Shown one piece after another: positions 1 to 9,052 of a stretch of DNA of 64,000 nucleotides (position 1 is the stretch's first letter; the number at the start of each line of letters is the position of its first letter). This DNA is from Akkermansia muciniphila (GTDB lineage: Bacteria; Pseudomonadota; Gammaproteobacteria; Burkholderiales; Burkholderiaceae_C), in NCBI GenBank assembly GCA_943331105.2, contig CALQKH020000001.1, positions 124,001-188,000 on the forward strand, written 5' to 3'. The notes beneath the pieces were generated by a model that worked only from the letters and a program-made list of their open reading frames with translations, had not been told where the DNA came from and did not search any database. A program made the translations under genes and the position numbers.

Positions 1-858
1 AGTTGGGAGCGAGGTCTGGCGGGCAATGCCAACCCTATCCGTCTGCTCAACCCGATCGCCAGCCAGATGGGCGTGATGCGCTCAAGCTTGATTGGCTCGC
101 TGCTTCAAGTGGTCAAGTTCAATGCCGATCGCAAGGCTGATCGTGTGCGCGTGTTCGAGTTGGGACGCGTGTTCCTGCGCAATGCCGCTGTGCAAAGCAC
201 CGACACCACGGTGGAAGGCTTTGATCAGCCCATGCGTGTGGCGGGTATGGCCTGGGGGCCGGTCGCGCCTTTGGGCTGGCAGGGCAAGGCCCGTTACGTT
301 GATTTTTACGACGTCAAAGCCGATGTGGAACACCTGTTGGCTCCGCGTAAGGCCGAGTTTTTGCCCTCAGAACATCCCGCCTTGCACCCCGGCCGCTCGG
401 CCCAAGTGGTGCTGGATGGCGTGATGATCGGCCATGTGGGTGAATTGCACCCACGTTGGCGACAGGATTGGGAGCTCAGCAGTGCACCCGTGGTGTTTGA
501 GTTGTCACTCGACGCCGTCACGGCCAGAACCGTGCCTGTTGCGCGTCCGGTGGCCAAATACCAGCCGGTAGAGCGTGACATCGCTGTCATCGTCCGAGAG
601 CACATCTCGCATGGCCAATTGATGGCGGCTATCCTTTCAGCACCCACCCAAGGTTTGTTACGCGATGCGGTGTTGTTTGACGTTTACCGCCCCAAAGCCG
701 AATCAACGGGCGGTTTGGTTGTGGGCGAGAAGAGCTTGGCGGTGCGTTTGACCATGCACAGCGACGAGACCTCACTGACAGACGCTCAAATCGAGGCAGT
801 CATGAACGGTGTGATATCGGCTTTATCGCAGCAACTGTCTGCACGTCTGCGTTCATGA
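1..858 (+). CDS. pheT: Phenylalanine--tRNA ligase beta subunit, C-terminal part (5' truncated by window edge)
   Basis: This is the last 285 residues of the beta chain of the alpha2-beta2 enzyme that charges tRNA-Phe in the cytoplasm. The reading frame is open from base 1. Its first residues include the PheT-typical NPIASQMGVMRSSLIGSLL stretch of the core domain. The final ~95 residues, from about VAKYQPVERDIAVIV, match the C-terminal anticodon-binding (FDX-ACB-type) domain, ending at a TGA at 856-858. The gene is followed after 9 bases by ihfA, the usual proteobacterial order pheS-pheT-ihfA. Only the N-terminus and pheS are missing, because of the window edge. Identification is very secure. 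Confidence 0.97.
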   Translation, partial: SWERGLAGNANPIRLLNPIASQMGVMRSSLIGSLLQVVKFNADRKADRVRVFELGRVFLRNAAVQSTDTTVEGFDQPMRVAGMAWGPVAPLGWQGKARYVDFYDVKADVEHLLAPRKAEFLPSEHPALHPGRSAQVVLDGVMIGHVGELHPRWRQDWELSSAPVVFELSLDAVTARTVPVARPVAKYQPVERDIAVIVREHISHGQLMAAILSAPTQGLLRDAVLFDVYRPKAESTGGLVVGEKSLAVRLTMHSDETSLTDAQIEAVMNGVISALSQQLSARLRS

Positions 859-867
859 GATTGACCC

Positions 868-1218
868 ATGCAAATCAGCTTTGAATCCCTTGAAACGCCG
901 GCGCTGACCAAAGCGCATTTGGCCGATTTGTTGTTTGAGCAAATTGGCTTGAACAAACGCGAGTCGAAAGACATGGTGGATGCGTTTTTTGATCTGGTGG
1001 TCGAGCAGTTGATCGCTGGTGAAGAAGTCAAAATCTCTGGTTTTGGCAACTTCCAGATTCGCACCAAGGCAGCTCGGCCAGGTCGCAATCCGCGCACAGG
1101 AGAATTGATTCCTATTGATGCACGTCGTGTTGCCACCTTTCATGCCAGCCATAAACTCAAGGCCTTGATTCAGGGCGATACCATCGAAGACGAAGGTGTG
1201 GAGATGGTAGGCCGCTGA
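868..1218 (+). CDS. ihfA: Integration host factor subunit alpha
   Basis: A 116-residue DNA-bending protein of the HU/IHF family that pairs with IHF-beta. It bends DNA sharply at specific sites in promoters, replication origins and recombination sites. The body carries the family signature around [21 protein letters not shown], which contains the DNA-contacting beta arm, followed by [18 protein letters not shown]. The pheT-ihfA adjacency and the alpha-type sequence separate it from IHF-beta and HU. About 10-15 residues at each end extend beyond the E. coli protein (99 aa), which is common in Burkholderiales. It starts 9 bases after pheT and is probably co-transcribed with it. The merR-type gene often found next in gamma-proteobacteria is absent. 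Confidence 0.96.
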   Translation: MQISFESLETPALTKAHLADLLFEQIGLNKRESKDMVDAFFDLVVEQLIAGEEVKISGFGNFQIRTKAARPGRNPRTGELIPIDARRVATFHASHKLKALIQGDTIEDEGVEMVGR

Positions 1219-1238
1219 ATCGTTTCAAGGAGCCAACC

Positions 1239-1586
1239 ATGTTGTTCAAATTCAAATCCAAAGTCACCAGTGATCTGATCATGCTGGAAGCAGATGGCAG
1301 AAGGTTGCTCAAAATCATGCTGGGCGATGATCCGATCAAAGGGATTGTTCTCAGCCAAGACATGCCAGCTGTGCTGGCCAAATTGGAGTCAGCGGTTGCA
1401 CAAGACGAAGCCCTTCGGGCGCAGCGCAGCGTGGATGCCCAAAACGGTAAATATGATGCTGTAGCGGACGCCAATCAACCTGGCTTTGAGCCTGATGTTG
1501 TTCGGCTGGCTCAAAGGGCCAGCCCTATGGTGAAGTTGCTCAAACAATGTGTGGCCAATCCAACGGACTTGGTTTGGGGTGTTTGA
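1239..1586 (+). CDS. DUF1840 family protein
   Basis: A 115-residue cytoplasmic protein of unknown function. The opening MLFKFKSKVTSDLIMLEADG is typical of the DUF1840 family of small beta/gamma-proteobacterial proteins. An Ala/Glu/Gln-rich middle and a C-terminal segment with VRLAQRASPMVKLLKQC follow. An AAGGAG ribosome-binding site lies 8 bases before the ATG. No signal peptide or membrane segment is visible. It sits 20 bases after ihfA on the same strand, so it may ride the pheT-ihfA transcript. It converges with the next gene, only two bases separating the two stop codons. The family assignment is from recall of the N-terminal pattern; no role is known to me. Confidence 0.8.
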   Translation: MLFKFKSKVTSDLIMLEADGRRLLKIMLGDDPIKGIVLSQDMPAVLAKLESAVAQDEALRAQRSVDAQNGKYDAVADANQPGFEPDVVRLAQRASPMVKLLKQCVANPTDLVWGV

Positions 1587-1588
1587 GG

Positions 1589-2092
1589 TCAGTTGACTCG
1601 TTTGACGAAGACCTGCCCGTTCATCTTGAAACCTGGCTTGATTTGCCTTTTGATAAACCAACCTTGGTTCATTTCAAGCACAAAACGCACGGGTTTTGCG
1701 GAACAGTGGGAATCGTCGTTCAAGGGTTTCATGTCCGCCAGGTTGACGATCGTTCCGTCGTCTTCCAGAAATGCAGCCGTGAGGGGAATCAGCGTGTTGC
1801 GCATCCAGAAACACTGGGTGCTGGGCTGATCAAAGACAAACAGCATCCCTTCATGTTGTGGCATCTCTTTTCGCCACATCAGGCCTATCTGGCGTTGCTC
1901 TGGTGTCAGTGCAAGTTGGACATCCAAACGGTGCATGCCCGCCATCAATTGTGTTCGCTCCAAAGACATTTGAGGGGAGTTTTGAGCGTTTGCTTGAATA
2001 CCTAAAAAGAATATCAAAATACCCAAAAATACCATCATTCGGTCGCTCAGGCGAGATCTAGACATGCGAAACAATAACGTGTGTCGGTTCAT
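1589..2092 (-). CDS. Secreted DUF192 family protein
   Basis: A protein of 167 residues, or 158 if the second ATG at 2065 is used. That second start gives a neater signal peptide: basic MSRSRLSDR, then a hydrophobic MVFLGILIFFLGIQANA core with a plausible AxA cleavage site. The mature part has DUF192 features: LALTPEQRQIGLMWRKEMPQ, MLFVFDQPSTQCFWMRNTLI and a terminal GQVFVKRVN. DUF192 proteins are small secreted beta-rich proteins of unknown biochemical role in bacteria. Neither candidate start has a clear Shine-Dalgarno sequence. The gene stands alone on the reverse strand, converging on DUF1840. The family call is good; function is unknown. Confidence 0.85.
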   Translation of the reverse strand: MNRHTLLFRMSRSRLSDRMMVFLGILIFFLGIQANAQNSPQMSLERTQLMAGMHRLDVQLALTPEQRQIGLMWRKEMPQHEGMLFVFDQPSTQCFWMRNTLIPLTAAFLEDDGTIVNLADMKPLNDDSHCSAKPVRFVLEMNQGWFIKRQIKPGFKMNGQVFVKRVN

Positions 2093-2180
2093 AAGCTGTG
2101 CAGGCTAGGAAATTTCAATACCAGAGCATAAATGATCAGGCCCTGGCTGACCTGGCCGCAAACGGATGAACTCAAAGGGG

Positions 2181-2453
2181 TCAAACCCCGGATGCATCCT
2201 TCAAGGAAGGTTCCGCATCTCTGTTTGATTGGCTGGGATCTTGCGTCACCACTTCGGCTTGAATTTGCATCGCCAATGATCCTTTTGCCCCCTCAACCAA
2301 GTCAAATTTGACCCGTTGACCCTCTTTGAGGGTTTTGAAACCTTCCATCTCGATGGCCGAAAAATGGGCGAAAGCATCAGCGCCACCGCCATCGGGTTGG
2401 ATAAAACCAAACCCCTTGGCATCGTTGAACCATTTGACCGTGCCATAGGGCAT
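2181..2453 (-). CDS. Cold-shock-domain protein (CspA family)
   Basis: A 90-residue single OB-fold nucleic-acid chaperone. The RNP1-like motif KGFGFIQP and the start [17 protein letters not shown] are diagnostic of bacterial cold-shock proteins, which bind single-stranded RNA/DNA and melt mRNA structure. Two oddities: the RNP2 region reads DAFAHFSAI where the family usually has D-V/I-FVHFSAI, and about 20 polar residues ([19 protein letters not shown]) extend past the usual ~67-70 residue domain. A GGAGA ribosome-binding site precedes the ATG. The gene is transcribed away from clpS across ~150 bases of relatively AT-rich sequence that should hold both promoters. Whether it is cold-inducible cannot be told from sequence. 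Confidence 0.92.
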   Translation of the reverse strand: MPYGTVKWFNDAKGFGFIQPDGGGADAFAHFSAIEMEGFKTLKEGQRVKFDLVEGAKGSLAMQIQAEVVTQDPSQSNRDAEPSLKDASGV

Positions 2454-2536
2454 ACGATGTCTCCGTTTTGATCTGATAAATCAGTTTGTGTAGTTATTGG
2501 GGAATTTGTCAATGTGAGGTTTTCCCGGGGGCTGTT

Positions 2537-2565
2537 TTGGCCGCTGGGTATCAAGACTTTTTAAG
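2537..2565 (+). promoter_or_regulatory. Possible sigma70-type promoter for clpS
   Basis: TTGGCC at 2537-2542 and TTTAAG at 2560-2565 are spaced by 17 bases, each matching 4 of 6 consensus positions. They lie about 40 bases ahead of the clpS start in the divergent csp/clpS spacer. This is a weak, by-eye match offered only as a candidate. Confidence 0.25.
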
Positions 2566-2604
2566 TGACTGCCTCAAAGGGCTTCAAAGCATCGATAGAA
2601 TGAA

Positions 2605-2967
2605 ATGATGGCAACGAAAAAACCTCAAAATCCGACGCTGCCGACTGTGACACCCCGAACGCCTGATGGAGGCGACGCGGTGGTCCTTGAGCGGCGTGCG
2701 CAAAAAATTGAACCACCACAGATGTACCAGGTGGCCATGTTGAACGACGATTTCACGCCAATGGAGTTCGTTGTGATGGTCATTCAGGAGTTTTTCAGCA
2801 AAGATCGGGAAGCGGCTACTCAAATCATGCTCAAAATCCATTTGGACGGCAAAGGCGTTTGTGGTGTCTATTCCCGTGATGTTGCTGCCACCAAAGTGGA
2901 CCAAGTTTTGGACGCAGCCAAACAGGCAGGGCATCCCCTTCAATGTGTCAGTGAGCCTCTTGAATAA
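2605..2967 (+). CDS. clpS: ATP-dependent Clp protease adaptor ClpS
   Basis: A 120-residue adaptor that binds destabilising N-terminal residues of substrates and hands them to ClpAP (the bacterial N-degron pathway). The core [25 protein letters not shown] carries the family's substrate-pocket and ClpA-docking pattern (the NDD/TPMEFVV region), followed by the conserved H-x-x-G-x-x-x-C-G-V-Y segment. The ~35 N-terminal residues are flexible and Pro/Thr-rich, as expected for the ClpS extension that enters the ClpA pore. The start could be 2605 or the adjacent ATG at 2608. It lies 60 bases upstream of clpA in the normal clpS-clpA order. Identification is secure. Confidence 0.96.
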   Translation: MMATKKPQNPTLPTVTPRTPDGGDAVVLERRAQKIEPPQMYQVAMLNDDFTPMEFVVMVIQEFFSKDREAATQIMLKIHLDGKGVCGVYSRDVAATKVDQVLDAAKQAGHPLQCVSEPLE

Positions 2968-3027
2968 GCGGCCATGCTCCCCATCTCCCCACCCTATCTC
3001 TCACTCAGCAAGGCATAAGGAAATCAC

Positions 3028-5361
3028 ATGATTGCCCAAGAATTGGAAGTCAGTTTGCACATGGCCTTTGTTGAAGCCCGTCAGCAACGCCACGAGTTCA
3101 TCACGGTCGAGCATTTGCTTTTGGCCTTGCTGGACAACCCCAGCGCGGCCGAAGTGCTGCGCGCTTGCGCCGCCAACATCGATGATCTGCGCAAGGCCCT
3201 GGGTAATTTCATCAAGGACAACACCCCCCAAGTGGCCGGCACCGAAGAGGTGGATACGCAGCCCACTTTGGGGTTTCAGCGCGTGATTCAACGCGCCATC
3301 ATGCACGTTCAGTCCACGGGAAATGGGAAAAAAGAAGTCACTGGCGCCAATGTGCTGGTGGCCATCTTTGGTGAGAAAGATTCGCACGCCGTTTATTACC
3401 TGCACCAGCAAGGCATCACGCGTTTGGATGTGGTCAACTTCATTGCCCATGGCATACGCAAGACGGATCCGCCTGAGGCGGCAAAGTCAGACTCCCCGTC
3501 TAACTCTGAAGCCGAAGAGACCAGCGGTGGTGAGCGCAGCGAAAAGGCCTCCCCATTGGAGCAGTTCACCAACAACCTCAACCAAGCTGCCAAAGAGGGC
3601 AAAATTGACCCGCTGATCGGTCGGGAGTACGAGGTCGAGCGCACCATCCAAATTTTGTGCCGTCGCCGCAAAAACAACCCGCTGCTGGTGGGCGAGGCCG
3701 GCGTGGGCAAAACGGCGATTGCCGAAGGCTTGGCTTGGCGCATCACCCAAGGCACAGTTCCGGACATCTTGGCCGAAGCCACCGTGTACTCTCTCGATAT
3801 GGGCGCACTCTTGGCGGGTACCAAGTACCGCGGTGACTTTGAGCAGCGACTCAAAGGCGTACTCAAGTCGCTCAAGGACAAACCCAATGGCATTTTGTTC
3901 ATTGACGAGATCCATACCTTGATCGGTGCGGGTGCGGCGTCTGGTGGCACGCTGGACGCATCCAACTTGCTCAAGCCCGCGCTCTCCAGTGGTCAGCTCA
4001 AGTGCATTGGTGCCACCACCTTCACCGAGTACCGCGGCATTTTCGAAAAAGACGCGGCCCTCTCACGTCGTTTCCAAAAGGTTGACGTGGTCGAACCCAC
4101 CGTCTCTGAGACAGTGGACATCCTCAAAGGCCTGAAGAGTCGTTTTGAAGACCACCACAGCGTCAAATACACCATCGCTGCTTTGCAAGCGGCGGCAGAG
4201 TTGTCGGCCAAGTTCATCAACGACCGCCAATTGCCTGACAAGGCCATTGACGTGATTGACGAGGCCGGAGCCGCACAGCGGATTCAGGCTCCCTCCAAGC
4301 GTAAAAAGACCATTGGCAAGGCCGAAATCGAGGACATTGTGGCCAAGATTGCGCGTATCCCTCCGGCCAATGTGTCCAACGACGACCGCAGCAAACTGCA
4401 AACCATCGAGCGTGATCTCAAGTCAGTGGTGTTTGGCCAAGACAAGGCGCTGGAAGTGTTGGCCTCTGCGGTCAAGATGGCCCGCTCAGGCTTGGGCAAG
4501 ACCGACAAGCCAATTGGTGCTTTCTTGTTCTCGGGTCCCACTGGTGTGGGCAAGACCGAAGCCGCCAAGCAGTTGGCCTACATCATGGGCATCGAGTTGA
4601 TTCGTTTCGACATGTCCGAGTACATGGAACGCCATGCGGTCAGCCGCCTGATCGGCGCGCCTCCGGGCTATGTGGGCTTTGACCAGGGCGGCCTTTTGAC
4701 CGAAGCCGTGACCAAAAAGCCGCACTGTGTGCTTTTGCTCGATGAGATTGAGAAAGCCCACCCGGACATTTTCAATGTGCTGCTGCAGGTGATGGACCAC
4801 GGTACATTGACCGACAACAACGGGCGCAAGGCCGACTTCCGCAACGTGATCATCATCATGACCACCAATGCGGGTGCCGAAACCATGAACAAGGCCACCA
4901 TTGGTTTCACCAACCCGCGGGCGGCTGGGGACGAGATGGGCGACATCAAGCGTCTGTTCACCCCTGAGTTCCGCAACCGCCTGGATGCCATGGTCAGCTT
5001 CAAACCCCTGGATGAGCAAATCATCTTGCGAGTGGTTGACAAGTTCTTGCTCCAGCTCGAGACCCAGTTGGCCGAGAAGAAAGTGGAAGTCACTTTCACC
5101 GACGCCTTGCGCCAGTCCTTGGGCAAGAAAGGGTTCGATCCGCTCATGGGCGCGCGCCCCATGCAGCGACTGATCCAAGACACCATCCGCAAGGCCTTGG
5201 CCGACGAGTTGTTGTTTGGTCGCCTCACCGATGGCGGAAGATTGACCGTGGACATTGACGACAAAAACGAAGTCAAACTGGACATCACGCCCACACCCAA
5301 AAAAGACAGCCGGGCTTCGCGATCGGAGCCAGCTGAGCCTGAGGAGGCCACAGCCGGCTGA
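3028..5361 (+). CDS. clpA: ATP-dependent Clp protease ATP-binding subunit ClpA
   Basis: A 777-residue AAA+ unfoldase that feeds proteins into ClpP. An N-terminal Clp-N repeat domain (about 1-140) is followed by a charged linker. AAA domain 1 has Walker A GEAGVGKT at ~222-229, and AAA domain 2 has GPTGVGKT at ~503-510. An IGF tripeptide near residue 625 corresponds to the ClpP-docking loop, confirming a ClpA-type rather than ClpB-type machine; there is no ClpB middle coiled coil. The C-terminal tail (KKDSRASRSEPAEPEEATAG) is charged and probably disordered. Length is close to E. coli ClpA (758). It follows clpS on the same strand and ends just before a strong two-way terminator. Confidence 0.97.
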   Translation: MIAQELEVSLHMAFVEARQQRHEFITVEHLLLALLDNPSAAEVLRACAANIDDLRKALGNFIKDNTPQVAGTEEVDTQPTLGFQRVIQRAIMHVQSTGNGKKEVTGANVLVAIFGEKDSHAVYYLHQQGITRLDVVNFIAHGIRKTDPPEAAKSDSPSNSEAEETSGGERSEKASPLEQFTNNLNQAAKEGKIDPLIGREYEVERTIQILCRRRKNNPLLVGEAGVGKTAIAEGLAWRITQGTVPDILAEATVYSLDMGALLAGTKYRGDFEQRLKGVLKSLKDKPNGILFIDEIHTLIGAGAASGGTLDASNLLKPALSSGQLKCIGATTFTEYRGIFEKDAALSRRFQKVDVVEPTVSETVDILKGLKSRFEDHHSVKYTIAALQAAAELSAKFINDRQLPDKAIDVIDEAGAAQRIQAPSKRKKTIGKAEIEDIVAKIARIPPANVSNDDRSKLQTIERDLKSVVFGQDKALEVLASAVKMARSGLGKTDKPIGAFLFSGPTGVGKTEAAKQLAYIMGIELIRFDMSEYMERHAVSRLIGAPPGYVGFDQGGLLTEAVTKKPHCVLLLDEIEKAHPDIFNVLLQVMDHGTLTDNNGRKADFRNVIIIMTTNAGAETMNKATIGFTNPRAAGDEMGDIKRLFTPEFRNRLDAMVSFKPLDEQIILRVVDKFLLQLETQLAEKKVEVTFTDALRQSLGKKGFDPLMGARPMQRLIQDTIRKALADELLFGRLTDGGRLTVDIDDKNEVKLDITPTPKKDSRASRSEPAEPEEATAG

Positions 5362-5378
5362 TTCTTGCACCCAACAGC

Positions 5379-5412
5379 CATGAAAAAAGGCCCCTCGGGG
5401 CCTTTTTTCATG
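5379..5412. terminator. Bidirectional rho-independent terminator between clpA and the HerA-like gene
   Basis: A perfect inverted repeat of two 16-base arms separated by two bases (TC). The arms contain an A6 run, GGCCCC/GGGGCC and a T6 run, so either strand reads as a GC-rich hairpin followed by a U-tract. It lies between converging genes, 17 bases after the clpA stop and 36 bases before the end of the opposite gene. Confidence 0.9.
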
Positions 5413-5448
5413 GTTTTGGGCTTCTCTCATGGCGTTTTGGCGTGTTCG

Positions 5449-6951
5449 TTATTTACGCTTACTGCCTCCCAGCAAACCACCCAAAACACCCCGAACGATT
5501 TCTCGACCTATGGCTGAACCTACTGTTCTGACCGCACTTTTAACCACCATCTGGGCCACACCGTCGCGCTGACCGCCACGCGGCCCATGGCCACCGAATA
5601 TCAGATCCGAAAGGCCTCCGATCAACCCGCTGCCTTGAGATGGGGCGACATCGGTTGATGTGCCGACTTGTCCCGCACCGGTGCCTCGCAGCTTTTCGTA
5701 GGCCGACTCACGGTCTAAGGCTTGTTCATAAATCCCCGCTACCAAAGAGCCTTGAATAATGGCTTGGCGTTGTGCGGGTGCGATGGGGCCTAACTGGCTT
5801 CCCGGGGGGAGAACAAACACACGTTCGGTCTCACACGGACGACCTTTGGCGTCCAAAAAGCTCACCAGCGCCTCGCCCACAGCCAGTTCGGTGATGGCCG
5901 CCTCAATGTCTAGCCCTGCTTTGGGCCGCATGGTTTGAGCCGTGGCTTTGACGGCTTTTTGATCTCTGGGCGTATAGGCCCTCAGGGCGTGCTGGATGCG
6001 GTTGCCCAACTGGCCCAGCACGCTGTCGGGTATGTCCAGCGGATTTTGCGTGACGAAGTACACCCCAACACCTTTGGACCTGACCAAGCGAACCACCAAT
6101 TCGATGCGTTCAATCAAGGCTGCAGGCGCGTCCTTGAAGAGCAAGTGCGCTTCGTCAAAAAAGAACACCAGTTTGGGTTTTTCCGGGTCACCAATCTCGG
6201 GCAAGATCTCGAACAACTCGGACAGCATCCACAGCAAAAAGGTGGCGTACAGGCGAGGCGAGTTCATGAGCTTGTCTGCCGCCAGAATGTTCACCACCCC
6301 CAGACCTTGTGCATCGGTCTGCATGAAGTCCTCAATATTGAGCATGGGCTCACCAAAGAACTTGTCGCCACCTTGGGTCTCGATTTGCAGCAGACCTCGC
6401 TGAATGGCCCCGATACTGGCAGCGCTGATGTTGCCGTACTCGGTGGTGAATTGTTTGGCGTTATCACCCACATGCTGCAGCATGGCCCGCAAGTCCTTCA
6501 TGTCCAGCAGCAGTAAACCGTTGTCATCAGCGATCTTGAACACCAGGTTCAGCACCCCCGCTTGCGTCTCGTTCAGGCCGAGCATGCGCGTCAGCAGCAA
6601 GGGCCCCATGTCAGAGATGGTGGCACGCACCGGATGGCCTTGTTCACCAAATACATCCCAAAGGGTGGTGGGGCAGGCTATCGGGTCGGGCAGTTGCAGG
6701 CCACGGTCTTTCAGTGCGTTGGCCAGTTTTTCTCCCACCTTTCCGGTTTGGCTGATGCCCGTCAAGTCTCCTTTGACGTCGGCCATGAACACCGGCACCC
6801 CCAGGCGAGAGAAGTTTTCTGCCAAAGTCTGCAAACTGACGGTTTTACCGGTCCCGGTGGCGCCAGTAATCAGGCCGTGTCGGTTGGCCAAGCCTGGCAA
6901 AAGGTGGCACTGAGCCTTGGCATTTTGAGCTATTAACATGGGTTCGGCCAT
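5449..6951 (-). CDS. HerA-like helicase/ATPase, DUF853 (YjgR) family
   Basis: A 500-residue cytoplasmic P-loop ATPase of the HerA/FtsK superfamily. Walker A is GATGTGKT at residues 30-37. A Walker B-like [12 protein letters not shown] follows near 265, and an arginine/sensor-type [20 protein letters not shown] segment near 300. The whole-length pattern matches the DUF853/YjgR family, which is widespread but of uncertain biological role. Relatives such as HerA pump DNA in hexameric rings with NurA, but no nurA-like nuclease gene is adjacent here. The C-terminal ~60 residues are Gly-rich and end in a basic [10 protein letters not shown]. It is monocistronic and divergent from yebC. Confidence 0.88.
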   Translation of the reverse strand: MAEPMLIAQNAKAQCHLLPGLANRHGLITGATGTGKTVSLQTLAENFSRLGVPVFMADVKGDLTGISQTGKVGEKLANALKDRGLQLPDPIACPTTLWDVFGEQGHPVRATISDMGPLLLTRMLGLNETQAGVLNLVFKIADDNGLLLLDMKDLRAMLQHVGDNAKQFTTEYGNISAASIGAIQRGLLQIETQGGDKFFGEPMLNIEDFMQTDAQGLGVVNILAADKLMNSPRLYATFLLWMLSELFEILPEIGDPEKPKLVFFFDEAHLLFKDAPAALIERIELVVRLVRSKGVGVYFVTQNPLDIPDSVLGQLGNRIQHALRAYTPRDQKAVKATAQTMRPKAGLDIEAAITELAVGEALVSFLDAKGRPCETERVFVLPPGSQLGPIAPAQRQAIIQGSLVAGIYEQALDRESAYEKLRGTGAGQVGTSTDVAPSQGSGLIGGLSDLIFGGHGPRGGQRDGVAQMVVKSAVRTVGSAIGREIVRGVLGGLLGGSKRK

Positions 6952-6967
6952 TTTTGATATCCCCTGC

Positions 6968-6997
6968 TTGTGAAAAGTAAAATTCAGGCTCTAGATT
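6968..6997 (+). promoter_or_regulatory. Possible promoter for the yebC-purD operon
   Basis: TTGTGA (6968-6973) and TAGATT (6992-6997) with an 18-base spacer lie about 25 bases before the yebC start. They sit in an AT-rich patch between the divergent HerA-like gene and yebC. A CAAGGA ribosome-binding site at 7009-7014 follows. The match is modest and made by eye. Confidence 0.35.
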
Positions 6998-7021
6998 AAA
7001 TCAACATTCAAGGAAATCCCG

Positions 7022-7747
7022 ATGGCTGGCCACAGTAAATGGGCAAATATTCAGCACCGCAAGGGTCGGCAAGACGAAAAGCGCCAACGCATCTGGACCC
7101 GGGTGGTGCGAGAAATCATGGTGACGGCCCGAACTGGCGGGGGAGATGTCAGTGCAAATCCACGACTTCGTTTGGCCATCGAAAAGGCCAAAGCGGCCAA
7201 CATGCCTGCCGACACCATCAAGCGCAACGTTGACAAAGCCACTGGCAATCTGGAGGGTGTGAGCTACGAGGAGATCCGTTACGAAGGTTATGGCATCGGC
7301 GGCGCTGCCATCCTGGTGGACACCATGACGGACAACCGGGTTCGGACGGTGGCAGAGATGCGGCACGCCTTCAGCAAGCTTGGCGGTAATCTGGGCACTG
7401 AAGGCTCGGTGGTTTTTCAGTTCAAGCACTGCGGACAGCTGATTTTTGCACCGGGCACGGATGAAGACCAATTGATGGCCGTGGCGCTGGAAGCCGGGGC
7501 CGATGACGTGATCACCCTCGGCGATGGTGCCATCGAAGTGTTGACCGCTTATACAGAATTTGAAGCGGTTAAAAACGCTCTGGAAGCGGCTGGCTTGGTG
7601 GCCGAGTTGGCCGAAGTGACCATGCGTCCTGAAAACAGCGTGACTTTGACAGGAGAAGATGCTGCCAAAATGCAAAAATTACTGGATGTTCTGGAAGACT
7701 TGGACGATGTTCAAAACGTCTTTCACAACGCTGAAATTGAAGACTAA
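7022..7747 (+). CDS. yebC: YebC/PmpR family protein (TACO1-like)
   Basis: A 241-residue three-domain protein. The N-terminus [20 protein letters not shown] is the invariant opening of the YebC/TACO1 family. Members were long annotated as transcriptional regulators (PmpR). Recent work links the family to translation, including relief of ribosome stalling on difficult sequences. The length matches E. coli YebC (246). It has an AAGGA ribosome-binding site and is the first gene of a nine-gene forward run, 9 bases ahead of purD. In many bacteria yebC sits beside ruvC instead; here it leads into purine synthesis. Family identity is very secure; the exact role in this organism is inferred. Confidence 0.96.
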   Translation: MAGHSKWANIQHRKGRQDEKRQRIWTRVVREIMVTARTGGGDVSANPRLRLAIEKAKAANMPADTIKRNVDKATGNLEGVSYEEIRYEGYGIGGAAILVDTMTDNRVRTVAEMRHAFSKLGGNLGTEGSVVFQFKHCGQLIFAPGTDEDQLMAVALEAGADDVITLGDGAIEVLTAYTEFEAVKNALEAAGLVAELAEVTMRPENSVTLTGEDAAKMQKLLDVLEDLDDVQNVFHNAEIED

Positions 7748-7756
7748 GGAAGTTGG

Positions 7757-9037
7757 ATGAAAGTATTGGTAGTCGGCAGTGGTGGCCGTGAACACGCGAT
7801 GGCGTGGAAATTGGCACAGTCACCCAAAATCCAACAGGTCTATGTGGCGCCGGGCAACGGCGGCACGGGCAGAGATAAAAACCTCGTGAACGTTCCCCTT
7901 ACTGACTTGGTGCAGTTGCGTCAGTGGGCTCTTGACAACGGAATTGGCTTGACATTGGTAGGCCCCGAAGCTCCATTGGCTGGAGGCATCGTGGACGATT
8001 TTCGCGCCCATGACTTGCGAATTTTTGGCCCCACGCAAGCGGCGGCGCAGCTGGAAAGTTCCAAGGCTTTTTCAAAAGCTTTCATGCAGCGGCATGGCAT
8101 CCCTACGGCCGAGTTTGAAACCTTCACAGATGCTGCCCTGGCCCATGCCTATGTCGACCTCAAAGGCGCACCCATTGTTGTAAAGGCCGACGGCTTGGCC
8201 GCTGGCAAAGGTGTGGTGGTGGCCATGACGCTGTCTGAGGCTCACGAAGCCATCGACTTCATGCTGCTGGACAACAAATTGGGTGTGACCCACAACGAGG
8301 GTGGTGCTCGGGTGGTGATTGAGGAGTTTTTGCACGGGGAAGAAGCCAGTTTCATGGTTTTGTGTGATGGCAAAAACGTGGCTGCTTTGGCTACCAGCCA
8401 AGACCACAAACGCCTGCTGGACGGTGACGATGGTCCCAATACGGGCGGTATGGGGGCCTATTCGCCAGCGCCGGTGGTCACAGCTGAGGTGCACGCTCGC
8501 GCCATGCGTGAGGTCATTTTGCCCACCATTCGCGGCATGGAAAAAGATGGCATCAACTACACCGGCTTTTTGTATGCGGGTCTCATGATCGACCCCACGG
8601 GCCGCATCAAAACATTGGAATTCAATTGCCGAATGGGCGACCCCGAAACCCAACCCATCCTCATGCGCTTGAAGTCAGACCTTTTGGACGTGTTGCTGGC
8701 TGCAACCTCTGAAAGTCTTGACACCTTTGACCTGGAGTGGGACCGCCGTGTGGCCTTGGGTGTGGTCATGGCTACGGCAGGTTACCCCTTAAATCCGCGC
8801 AAGGGGGATGCCATCAGTGGCTTGCCGCCCGACCAAGACGATGCCATGGTGTTCCATGCGGGCACCGCTGAAAAAGATGGCCAGATCTTAAGCTCTGGCG
8901 GTCGCGTCTTGTGCGTCACTGCATTGGCCGATTCGGTCAAGCAGGCCCAGCAAAAAGCCTACCAAACTGCCATGCCAATTGCCTTCGACGGCATGCAGAT
9001 GCGCCGCGATATTGGCTATCGCGCCATCAAGAACTGA
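7757..9037 (+). CDS. purD: Phosphoribosylamine--glycine ligase (GARS)
   Basis: A 426-residue ATP-grasp enzyme joining phosphoribosylamine and glycine to make GAR, the second step of de novo purine synthesis. Visible signs are the start MKVLVVGSGGREHAMAWKLA, the PIVVKADGLAAGKGVVVA ATP-grasp segment, GGMGAYSPAPVV and the metal-site region LEFNCRMGDPETQPI. Length equals the bacterial single-domain enzyme. It begins 9 bases after yebC and is followed closely by an acyltransferase gene. Another purine gene, purL, is at 56902 in this window, so the pathway genes are scattered as is usual in proteobacteria. Confidence 0.97.
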   Translation: MKVLVVGSGGREHAMAWKLAQSPKIQQVYVAPGNGGTGRDKNLVNVPLTDLVQLRQWALDNGIGLTLVGPEAPLAGGIVDDFRAHDLRIFGPTQAAAQLESSKAFSKAFMQRHGIPTAEFETFTDAALAHAYVDLKGAPIVVKADGLAAGKGVVVAMTLSEAHEAIDFMLLDNKLGVTHNEGGARVVIEEFLHGEEASFMVLCDGKNVAALATSQDHKRLLDGDDGPNTGGMGAYSPAPVVTAEVHARAMREVILPTIRGMEKDGINYTGFLYAGLMIDPTGRIKTLEFNCRMGDPETQPILMRLKSDLLDVLLAATSESLDTFDLEWDRRVALGVVMATAGYPLNPRKGDAISGLPPDQDDAMVFHAGTAEKDGQILSSGGRVLCVTALADSVKQAQQKAYQTAMPIAFDGMQMRRDIGYRAIKN

Positions 9038-9052
9038 TTGGGATGACCCTTG

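Noticed and set aside
5379..5412. Perfect 34-base inverted repeat considered as an operator or recombination site
   Set aside because: Flanking A6/T6 with a GC core between two converging stops is best explained as a two-way terminator.
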